A stretch of 64,000 nucleotides of DNA, taken from assembly GCA_905221605.1 (NCBI GenBank), contig CAJNDS010000558.1, forward strand, positions 62,001 to 126,000, read 5' to 3'. This DNA is from Symbiodinium natans. Its lineage: Eukaryota > Sar > Dinophyceae > Suessiales > Symbiodiniaceae. The first letter of the stretch is position 1. Each line of letters opens with the position of its first letter. The notes beneath the pieces are model-generated. The model made no database searches, was not told the DNA's origin, and saw nothing but the letters and a program-made list of their open reading frames with translations. A program made the translations under genes and the position numbers. Of this stretch, positions 44,001 to 56,000 are shown one piece after another.

Positions 44001-47000
44001 CTTTCCAGGGGTTCTATCTTGGGCAGGTTGTGCCCCTGGGGTTGTGGCTGAATCTTGGCCCCCCAAACCTTGAAAAACAAACCCTAACCCCAAACCCCAA
44101 ACCCCAAACCCCAAACCCCAAACCCCAAACCCCAAACCCCAAACCCCAAACCCTAAACCCTAAACCCTAAACCAAAAAACCCAACAAACAGTGGTGCGAC
44201 CCAGTTGATCCCAGCTGCCTTCTGGCGCATTGGCTGTGGCTTCTTTGAGTCTCTCGGCAGCCTGTTAGAGGGTCCTTAAGGCCCTACTTTGGAGTAAAAC
44301 CCGAAAAAACATATGTGCTTTTTTAGGTGTAAGTAGCTATAATAGGAACCCAGAACCAAAAAAAGGTATTCAAGTATAGTACTCCAAAGCCCAGAAGGGA
44401 GGGGGAGGTACCTAAGGGAAGCTTAGGGGGCCTTAGGGAGTCGTGGGGAGTCTTCGGGGGACCTTGGGTTACACACCCCTAAACCCTAAACCCTAAACCC
44501 TAAACCCTAAACCCTAAACCCTAAACCCTAAACCCTAAACCCTAAAACCCCCTCCTCTCAAGAGAGCCCCAGAATCCTGGGGCTTTGGAATCGGAGTTGA
44601 TCAACTTGAGGGTTTTTGGGGGCCTCCAGAGCTCTCCAGAGCTCCTCCTGCTTGGCTTCAAAACTTCGTAAAGCCCTGAGCCCTAGGGTTTAGGGTTTAG
44701 GGTTTAGGGTTTAGGGCTAGTGGGGTTTGGGGTTTCGGGTTTAGGTGTATCCCAAACCTAAACCTGTGCCAGCTGCTGTGGCGCGATCGTCAGCACCGAC
44801 GAGTGTCAAGGCTGGGTCCCGTCTGGGGTTTAGGGTTTAGGGTTTAGGGTTTAGGGTTTAGGGTTTAGGGTTTAGGGTTTAGGGTTTAGGGTTTAGGGTT
44901 TAGGGTTTAGGGCAAGAACTGTTCCGACATGGGCTGAGCGTGTTATAAGGGCTTAAGATTCAAGGGCTTAGGGGTTGAAGGTTTTCAGGGTTTAAGGGTT
45001 CGGAGTCTAGGAAGTCATCCCTAAACCCTAAACCCTAAACCCTAAACCCTAAACCCTAAACCATGAGGGTTAGGCGCTGTTGAGATGCAGGCTGAGGCCT
45101 GCTTCTCAGCCTCCTTCTGCTCCTTGGCAGCATCTGGGAGTTGGCCAGGAAACGAACTGATCATGACAAGAGCATTCAGAACCTAAGGCCCTCAATGCTA
45201 AACCCTAAGCCCTAAACCCAAAAACCAAAACCCGAAACCCTAAACCAGCCACAACCAGCCATGACCGCAACAACAATACACTACAACGACCCCTGTGCAA
45301 GCATTAGCGTCACTAGCACAGGCAAGAGCAGCCTCAACCCTAAACCCTAGACCCTAGACCCTAGACCCTAGACCCTAGACCCTAAACCCTAAACCCTAAA
45401 CCCTAAACCCTAAACCCTAAACCCTAAACCCTAAACCCTACCCCTACAGTTCAGGCACGAGAGGCACAAGAGCAACAAGATACACGCCCTCAGATCAAGG
45501 GATACACGTGCTGACCGGCCATGATTCATGACCCCAACCTCGGGTTTCCCTACAAGCCCTTACATACCGAAAACCCCGAATCCCTAAACCCTAAACCCTA
45601 AACCCTAAGCCCTCAACCCCTCTGATTCCTTCCCTGGCTGGTCTGCATGATATCAGTCTGGGCAGGACGGGGCTGAAGTAAACCGCACGCTTGCCTGCAA
45701 GCCTCTCATAATGATACATCTACACGCATCTGCATATTCGTCGCAGCTTACACGGTTGTATAAACAAACACATACACATAAGGGTTTAGGGTTTAGGATT
45801 TAGGTTTAGGGTATACATACATGCATATGTACATACACACATGTATGTAAGATTCCGCTCTGCGTAGCTCGGGCCTTCAACTGCCCAGGTGTCATGAACG
45901 CCACCTCCGTTCAAAGCTAAATTCAACCCCCTAAGCCTTGAAACCTAAACCCTAAACCCTAAACCCTAAACCTCAAACCCAACACCCTGTCGATCCCGCA
46001 GTCTACACACAGAGCCGCGGACAAAGGCGTACTTCTCCGAGTTGAAGCAGCCAGTTATCTTGAGCCCTGCCATCTCCTCGCGCAGGCATCTCACCGGCAA
46101 CAACGGGTTTAGGGATCATAGGGTTTAGGGTTACTATAGGGGCCTGAATCATTTTGAATAGGGTTTTAGGGGGTTATCATGGTATAATTACAAAGGGACC
46201 ACAAGGGAATATTACTGGAATCTCCCCAAACGCAAGTAGAGTATTTCTGGTCTCCTCAGTTCAGCGACTTCGGGGGCATTTTAGGGTTTAGGGTTTAGAC
46301 TTAAGGTTTGCGAGTTTCAGGAAAGAAACCCCAAAAACCCTAAACCCTAAACCCTAAACCCCTGCCACAACTCGGTCTTGCTCCACACGTCTTCCAGACG
46401 ACTGGCCTCGAAAAGACTGCACTTGAGAATCGATCGGCACAGTAGGGCCACTCCCAAGCCGAATGCTTGCCTTTTGTCCTATCCTGTGGGGGTACGCCCT
46501 AAACCCTAAACCCTAAACCCTAAACGCGTACCTCTTGATCGCAGGCAGTCTGCTCGACCTCGGCGGGGTTCGACCCAAATGTCGCCCGCGTCGTGCTGCT
46601 TTATGCACTTCAGCTGCCCGCAGGTTGCAGCAGTTTACTAAGCAGGGTTTAGGGTTTAGGGTTTAGGGTTCAGGGTTTAGGGTTTAGGGTTTAGGGTTTA
46701 GGGTCGTACGTCCAGACCAACACATGGAAGTAAAGCCCCGAAATGTTGGGAGATTTACCTTTGGCGACGGCGTTCAGCACCCCGTCCTCCATCTCTACAT
46801 CGATCTAGGCTCTAAAGTAGCTTCGGGACCTAGCATACCTAAAAAGTATATACTTGGGCCTTAAAGGGGTTCCTATATAGTAGCTTTGGTAAAGGGAACC
46901 CTAGCCTGGTTAGCATTTCGGGCTCCGGCTGCTCCCCGCACATGCAGGGACTGAGCCTGCACTGCTCGGTTGATCCTCCCCTAAACCCTAAACCCTGAAC

Positions 47001-50000
47001 CCTCTAATTATTAAACCCTAAAAACCTTAAAAAACCCTAAAAACCCTACAAAAACCCTAAAAGCCCTAAAAACCCTAAAAGCCCTAAAAACCCTAAAAAC
47101 CCTAAAAGCCCTAAAAACCCTAAAAACCCTAAAAACCCTAAAAACCCTAAACCCTAAACCCTACAAGCCCCCAAAACCCCTAAAAGCCCCCAAAACCCTT
47201 GAGGGGCATGAACCTTCAGGCCATCAGGCCTTTTTTTTGGGGGGGCGGGGGGGGGGGGGGGCCCTAAACCCTAAACCCTAAACCCTAAACCCTAAACCCT
47301 AAACGCCTCCAAGGGATGCCGAGCAGCCAAAGAAATAAAACGAGTGCCCTGTTTTGTTTGTTGGTGTGTTTCTCGGGGGTCCGAACCCCTGAAGCAAGGA
47401 AGAAGGGTACTACCGGGGCATCCTTGTCAGTGGCCTAGCATGATGCACTGACAGTGAAGCAGCATACCCTGCAGAAAGGAAGCAGCACACACAAAACCTA
47501 ACCCTGAACTCTCAACCAAAAAAAACTCTGAACCCTTAACCCCTTACAATCCTAGCAATCCTCCTCCGAGCTGGCCCGAAACCACAACTCTGTGGCCTCA
47601 ACCCTAAACCCTAAACCCCAAACCCTAAACCCCGAAAGCACGGCAGTCCCTCGTGCCGTAGTCGCACTTTGGCGCGCAGGCCAGACAGTCCTCGGCTCCA
47701 GTTCAATCTCACGTTTCGGGTTCGGTTTAGGGTTCGGGGGTTTACTGGGGTAGGTTTGGGGGCCCTCGAGAAATTAACTTGTTTCTTAAAGGCTTTGTTA
47801 TAATTCTAGAGGGGATTAAGGGCAAAAAACAAAAATGTTTAAACCTACCCCTGATAGGGTTTCCGGATTCGGGCTCACGGGCTTTCAGCCGTAACGGAGC
47901 TCGGCAGGATTCCTACTACGGTATTTGCTCAAGAATGCCTCCGCCCCCCGCCCAACCCCCCCCCCCGAAAAAAGAAGAAAGGAAAAACATCTTCCTCATC
48001 GGTCATATCGGGATTGGTATGCTTCGATTTTTTTGAGGGGGGGGTTCTTGAGCAAATAGTAGATTCTGCTGAGTCCTGAGTGTGATTCTATCCCGTAGCA
48101 GAGCCTGGACCTCCAGCGCACATAGCAAAAGGCAGCTATTCTTTTGGCTCTAAGCTGCGCAGTCCCTTCCCCTGTAGCCGTCATGGAGCGGCGAGATACA
48201 ACGTGGCACCTTCAACGGAATGCTGATTTAGCACTCCTCAATATTTTAAATGCCCGTTTATCTCCAGGCCGCGTTCGTTTGGGATGGTGCAGTGATATCA
48301 TCAGGGGACCTGCTGTCGACTAGGGTAATCCAAGGGTCTCCCATCCACAAACGAAAACGATCCCTCAGCGCTCTTGAGCGCTTCGTCAAGCTGTCTGCTA
48401 CTTGTACCTCTGTTGGTACCCAACGCAGGCCACGGCACTGCTGTCGCAAGGCAGCAATGCTGATTTCGACTCTCTTTTCTTGAAAATTTGTCGAGAGCCG
48501 ATGTATGGCGTCCCATAAACTACGAGCATCGGTTACTGGCACTACTTCTACAAGCGGCACCTCGCGCGTAGTTGAGCTGAACTGGCCATCGATGAGCTCT
48601 GACAACATCGTGGCCAAGAAGTTCCCGGAGTCTTCAGCTCTGTCCAGCGAAGCAGCTTCCGCCGCCAAGGTGCTCCTGAGAACTCGCTGATGCCGAAAGC
48701 TCTTCCACTCCAGCAATGATGCTGGCTGCGGTTTCGAAAGAGCAGCGCGGTGCGTCGCAGCAATGACCAATCCGCCTTGAGATTTGCCACCAGGAGCATT
48801 CGCCCAGCCAGAGTCGCCGTAAGCGATCAGGATAAGGTCCTTGAAGTCGATGGGCACCAGCTTGTAGCACGCGTTGTTCGTGGCCCGGACGTAGCGCAAC
48901 ACAGAGTTAACCTCCAGGAGGTCCTCGACCTTGAGCTCTGCCGGCGGTTTCTGGAGAAGCGAAACATCACTGCTGATGTCTCCTCGGGACGTGCCTGCCA
49001 GCCACTGCAGGCTTCCGATGCCAGACTTGAACTCCGTGATCAGGTCGGGGTGCGAAGACAACTTCTCCTCGGGAGAGTGGGCCACCTTGGTGATGGGGAC
49101 TTCCGACACATAGCTCGCCTGATCCACCGTCAGAGACCAGTCTTCATGCTGCGTAATATGACGTCCGACGAAGACGAAGTCCTTGGACTCCCAGTCACCA
49201 CCCCACACAAAGGAGCTGTGAATATCGTCCAGCTGGTGATGGTAGCCGTCGCGGCAAGCCATTAGCATATCATCCACATGCACTCCAAGGACTGCAGTGA
49301 CTGTGAGTCGGCCGTCCACGATTTCTCGTCGAAGCCACAAGCATGGATCTAACGAGTGAGGTTGCCATCCAAGCTTGCTCAACACCTGGTGAACATGTAG
49401 GTACCATCGTCGAGGAGCGTTCGCCTGCCCGTACACTGGCGCTGACAGCTTGTAGAGGAGGCCCGAGTGATTCCATTCCTCCACAGCCTGCTTGCTCACT
49501 GGATCTGCCGGGGCACGCATGAAGATTGCCGTGGGACGCTCCGTGTCTGCTGTACCCTGTAGGAACGCGCTCTTGCAGTCACCGGTCCACAAAGGCACCC
49601 TCAAGGATGTAGCCCATTGCAAAATGCACTGTAGACCGGCCCTCGAAAGGACTGGAGAGTCCCGACTCAACAGTGGCAAATGTGGGTCCTTGTAGCCCGC
49701 GATCACGATACGAGCCTTAGGTTTGAAGGTACCGTCACCACGCGGCTTCCACCTGAAGCACACTCTCGATTTGAGGATCAGGGCCGGGTCGATCTTGTTC
49801 ACGTCGACATAGAGTGGCCGGCAGCTCGACCATTTCTTCCACTCGGACCACTCATCCAACACAGCCTGTATAAACTGCGGCACCTCTTGCTCGCTCATTG
49901 CTTGCCAAGGGAGTTCCTTTTTCAGAGCTTGGCGTTGAGCACGAGAAGGAGGTTCAACACCAGATGCGTCGTCGCCTTCCTCGCCGGATGTATCCATGGC

Positions 50001-53000
50001 CATTGTTTCGCCATCAGCAGGTGGTCTCCAGGCTCTCGTCGGATAAGCCTCGGACACCGGCGCATCCAGCCAAGCAGGTCGCTCCAAAGGCCATTGATCT
50101 ACCACAGCTTGCCAAGAGGTACAAGGCGTTGAAGATGTAACCATCCCCAACTTGCGAAGCTTCCGCCTGATGCCTTGGTGGCAGAACTGAAAGGACCGAG
50201 AGGTGAAGGCCACGATGCTGTAACGCTCGCCCTCAAAGGGTTGAACTTCGTGGAGACATTCTGGTCGAAAGGCCATGACTTGATTCCGGGTGTCGACGAG
50301 GAAGCCAGGCACCTTCTTGCCGTTGATGTTCTTGTACGTGGCGCCAGGAGGTGGTTTGGCATCCTTGCACTCCACCCACAGATGTCCTCCACGGTAGTTG
50401 CCCACGGAGGTTGCCCAGTTGAGGCTGCCTGGCAAATTGTTGGAGTCCTTGTGGCATGTGGCTCTGCCATTGCGGGAAACGTAGAAAGAAGTCACATTTC
50501 CTTGTAGGCCATGATGACGAAAGTACTGTGCCAGGTAGCCAGTCAAGCGCTTGTTCGTGAAAGTGTTGTTCGTTAGGCCGCTGAAACCGCCATGAGAGTA
50601 CAGCCCCAGAAGAAAGCCACCACCGTTGCCTTCAAAGCAGTTCCGATTGTTCTTTGGGATCTTGACGGCGTCGAGCAGCTGGTGGAGTGTCTCGGGCTTG
50701 AAGTCCTTGTGCTCGCAGAGTTGCTGCGCCAGGATCTCAGAAGCGGGCAGCTTCTCTGTGGCCACGAGGTTGGCTGAAGAGGAGGGACCAACATCAGGTC
50801 CATCAAGAGGAAGTGAGGCCTGGGGACTTGAGTGATCCCCAAAGTAGTGGGCCGCCGTCAGGTAGGCATTCGATACGAAGTAGGGTTGCATCTCAGAGGG
50901 ACTGCCGTCCCATCCCACCTTGTATGCCTCTGCTCTTCCATGTCGTCGCAGCACATCCAGTCGCTGTAGGGGTCGATGAAACTTGGGGAAGGTAGCGCAG
51001 ACCGCATTTGCGGTGGCCTCAAAAGTGGTGAATTCGTTGTCTTCGGGAATTGAGGTCGGTTCTGCTTCGCGTCCGGGAGTGAGCATGTGGTAGTCCTCGA
51101 AGTGCTGCTCCACTGCCTCACGCTCTTTGACCTCATCAAACCATGACAACACATGCATAGGCGAAGACACTGTACGGATACTTGAGCATCTCGAGCAAGT
51201 ACTGACGCCGTCCAGCAAGACGCGATGTTGTTCACCGCATGCCTGACAGAAGTTGAGCAATGCCTGGGCATCAGTTTCTTGGGACATCACAGGTGGCTGA
51301 CGCCGCGTAGCTGTCGCCGGGGCATCCAGGGATTCCAAGGAAGAAGCTGGGGGCCGCTTGGTGCCACGTGAGGATCCCTGAGAAGACACCTGCTCCATAA
51401 GCTTTTCAAGACCACGCTGAAGATCTGATGTGCCTTGAGAGGTGTGTCGTGGGAAAGAAGAGTCCTGTGACACCTGTCGTGAAGCTGATGCAGAGGCACC
51501 AGACTGTGTCCTCAGCTCAGTCGCGGAATGGCGTGGTTCTGAAGAAGATGCCCTCTGTTCTGAAGTAAGCGGCTGTGGTTCTGAAGGTGATGCCCTCGGT
51601 TCTGACGACAGCGGTTGTGGTTCTGAAGGTGATGCCCTCTGTTCTGCTGAAGACAGTGGTTTTGGTTCTGAGGGTGACGCCGTTTGTTCTGGAGGTGCCA
51701 AGGCCTGAGTCTCGGGCACCGCGTCCAGCACTCTCGACGGTGTCCTGCTTCTAGCTCGACTGCGAGGCCTAAGCGTACCAGGCGCTGACCTTTGTGTCTG
51801 CGGGGCCTTGGGAGTGTCAGGAACCATCTGTAGCGGCGCCAACATCGGAGGAGCCGGGGTCGAAGGAGTCGGACGTCCAGAAGCATCAAGAAGAGGCCGA
51901 CCAGCGCCGTCTAACGCCGGCAAAGGTGCCGGCTCATTTAACGCCAGCTGCAGGTCGTCCACCGCCTGCAAGTCAGACAATTCCGAAGGCACCGCACCCT
52001 CCGGAACGCGGAAAGCCAAAGTCGAAGTCGAAGGCCCGAGAGTAGGCTCAGCAGCGGCCGAGGCGGAGTGCTTGTCAGACAAGTCCTGGTCAGCATTTTT
52101 CAAGAGGCGTAAGTCCTCAGGACTGGGAGTCCACCACTCCTCCTCGCCGCCCACAGAACGAACCTGTTCCTTGCTGGCAGAGATGAGGCGACCGCGGGTG
52201 TTGCGAATCCATAAAGTACTGCCATCAATTGCCACCACGACGCCCTGGCGGTAGCCTTCCAACGTGCCCTCACCATCAGCAGAGTTACGCAAGCGGTAGT
52301 ACGCGATCTTCTGCCCTATCTCGAAAGGACCACGAGCGGGTCGAGGCTTACGAAGAAGAGCAGTGCGGAGGGCGTTGTCAGACTCGAACTGATGGTACAG
52401 CATCATGGACTGGGTCCGCACCTGCTCGATGTGGCGAAGACGCTCGGAGTCCGTGTGTAGCTGGCACGACTCCACATTTCCACCAGATGACAAGAGCGCG
52501 CCAGGGATTTTGTGGTTGCGACCGTACACCCATTGGGCCGGCGAAGAGCCTGCCCGTCGCATCAAGTTGTTCTTGGCGGCAGCAGCCAGGGTCACCAGCA
52601 TATTGAGTTCCTGGGCACCCACGGGGGCGAACTGGGAAACTAGCCTCTGCACAATGTACTTGATAGCTTGGCCATGCCGCTCGGCACGTCCCATCTGGTA
52701 ATGCGCATCAGCAGGGGCATAGCGTACCTTCACAGCGCATTGGGCTTGCAAGGTTTCGAAACGATATCCACGGAAACTGCCATCGGAATCTAAGAGCATC
52801 TCATCTGGCGGTCCGAAGAAAGCAAACCATCCGTTGATGAGCAGCTTCATGACCTCTTCTTCGCTGCGATTGTGGAGGTAGTTGAGCACGTGGTAACACG
52901 TGGCGTCGTCCACCTGTGACAGGTAGCCATGCGTCTTGCCACGGATATCCTTTAACCACAACACATCCAAGTCGAGCCTGTCATTGAATCGTCGAGGCAA

Positions 53001-56000
53001 GGTCGGCTTAGCTGGACGAGGCTCCCTGGGAGGCTGAACCCTCAAGCACACTTCGCATCGAAGATGCCTGGCTGCTTGAATTGCAACATCAGAGGCACCG
53101 GCTGAGGTCAACTGCCTCACCATTGTAGCCGTGGAAGGGTGGCCAAGATTAGTGTGAAGCCGCCTCATCACTTGAAGCAACCATTTCGGCGCCGCCTGAA
53201 GACCAGGGAACGAGATGTCCCGGAAACCTGGTTGATGGGGCTTGAGCATATCGTTCTCCTCGATCTCGGTTTGCGGTTTCGTGGCAACAGCTGCTTCAGG
53301 CTTGGTGTCCTCGGTCGGGTTGAGACTGCTCGCGGGGGCCACGCCGAAGAAGAAGATGGCCATCCGCACTGGCGACGCAAACTTGTTGGCCGACTGGGCT
53401 AACACCTGGCGGATCTCTTCTGCCTCGATGGAGACAGAGCCATCGCTCAGCCACAGCACAGCTCCACGGTGTGTCGCACCACCTTGAAGAACTTCCAGTG
53501 GTAAGCGTCGCTGCATGGGTGTCCGACATATCTGAATGCGATGCACCTGCCATGGAACCAGCGCCTTGAGTTGCTCACCAAAGGGTGTGCTGATGGGCAT
53601 GACCTTGTCTGGCCGCACCTTGTTGCGTAGCTGTTCCTCAGCCTCGCGCAGGAGCGGCATCCATGATGACTCATGTCGATTCACATCAGCAAAATACACC
53701 GTGAAGTCGCTCACAAGCTCGCCTGGGGGCAACCACTCAAGAGAAGAAGCCGAGCATTCATGTGAGATCCACGCAGTACTTTCGGGTTCTGGCACAGCAA
53801 AACGTTCATCTCCGGCTTCTTGCAAGGAGTCACACAGACCCCGGATGACGGCCTTCGCGAGCTGCGGTGTGTAGACTTGTGAAGCAGCGGAGTCACCGCC
53901 AAGTATTTGTCCATGTTCGTGCTGATCAAGACCAGGACACTGCAAAGCCAGCTGGTCGAGCAGTCGTGGTAGATCCGAGAGCCAACCAGTCGGCTTCTTG
54001 AGCAGCGTATCGCTCTTGTCCTTGAGGCCGAACCTGCACATATGGCCGACTCGCAGCTCGCCCACACGCAGAAGTGGTTGTAGTCGTGGATGTTTCCAGA
54101 AGTCCGTGTGGGCCGGGTTCTCAATGAGGAAGTGGCCGCCGTACTCCTGGTGCGCTTCCATGATCGTCTTGACCATCTCGGAGATCGCGAGATCCTGAGC
54201 GCGACGAAGTTGCTTCAACGTCTCAACGTCGTAGTTCAGGTACTGGATGTTGGACCACAACTTGCACTCAATCTCATAGATCATGAGGAATGGCTTGTGC
54301 TTCTTGATGAGCAGTCGCAGTTGTTCGTAGGAGGCCTTGGTGCGTAGGTGGATGCCGTAGACGTCGTCGACAGGCTGTAGGGCTCGGAGACCAACTCGTA
54401 GGGCTTCACGGGTGATCTCTGCGTGACCGCCATACACCTCAATGACGTCGACCTTGTAGACCCGGGCTTTTCGAGCTTGTTCCGTTCGACTCAAATAAAT
54501 CCGCGCCTCCGTGTTCCACATGCGGAGCACTGCGCTCTCATTGCCATGAACACGTTTCAGAAGTCCAGCTTTGGGCTTGAAGGCGCCTCTGTCTTCAAGA
54601 TGCAGAGGCTGGTCCGCAGAGCCGGACAGTATGACAGGAGCTCGCAAGGCGCTCAGAGCTCCTCTTCTTCCTCCGGCAGATCGGGGCGCAAGTGGTTCGG
54701 GTCGAGCTGGGAGTCCTCCGAGCCCTCCATCTGGTCGAGGTTGAAGTCCCAGTCCTCCTCGCCCCACTGTTCCTCCCACTGATTCTCTTCGTCCTCCGGA
54801 TCCGGCACGTATGCTTCGGCCCAGTCCAGGTCTGAGTTGTAGACGCCCGTGCCCGTGCTCATCCGGTCGCTGTCCGATCCACGCCATTGCCTCCGTTGCT
54901 GTGTGAGGGAGATCTCTGGAGGCTGTGGGCGAGTCTTCGGCTGAGCTTTCGCCCGGGGAGGCATAGCCTGGGAAAGCTCCGGGGAGTTCGATCGCCGTGG
55001 TACCTGAGGTCGAGGTCGTGGCGCAAATCCCCGCGAGGAGGTTGAGAAGCGCGGCAAGGAGCCTTGGGATTGAGTGCTTGCCGCTGAACTTTGTTGTCCT
55101 TGCTTGTGACCTCGAAGGTCGTTCAGCACGTGCTCTGGCAGGTTGAGCGGTGTCTTGGCCGACGGAGATGCCTTTGGAGTTGCCAAGATGGCTGTGCCCG
55201 CCCGGTTGAGCACATACCGCGTCCCGCACAAGTCGCATATTCTCACCCGAACTCCTGCTGCTCCGTAAGCTCGAAGTCCGGACTGATGCTTGCACGTCTC
55301 GGGGCTTCGAAGATACTTGGTTCCCTGCAGTGATGCCTGGGCTGCTAGTGCCGCCGTGGTCGTCAGCAAGGTGGTTGCACTGCTTGGGATGCCGAAGATG
55401 CGCAACACCGAGTCCTTCAATGCCGGACGCAGAGTCGTCGCCGAGTAGAGCAACACCATATTCTTCACATGGTTGATGAAGGTCAGGAGGCCCTTCAGCA
55501 CGTGTCGCCAACGCACCAACCATTTCGGGGGCGGTGGCATGAGGAATGGGCTTTGCCGGGCAGTCGATGACCTTCAAAGAGCTTGAACTCTCAAAGCTCG
55601 ACGGATGGATGATGTCGGGCAAGTGCTCGGGCACCTCAAGAGGGGGCCAGTCAAAGGTTTGGGGGCCCCATTCGTCCAATCTCACAGCAAGATGGCCACA
55701 CGGAGACAGCCAAAGCTTTGTAGTACATGCCAAAGCTCGAAAGTGAATGGTGCCAGCGTACACGTCAGGGACAGCTCCTAGTGCTTCGAAGGCTTTACGG
55801 GACATGAGAGCGGGAGCTTGGGCCTTGACTGAACTGACACACAAGACCAAGTGATGCCCGCCCAATGCCGCAGGGTAAAGGAATCGTCCCTGACTCGGTA
55901 AAGCTTCACCAGGCCCGAAACTGAATTTGCAGCTATCAGGGTATTCAAGATGTTGAAGCGGAGATATCTCGCACTGCTTCTGGTGATGCCAAGCTTCACC

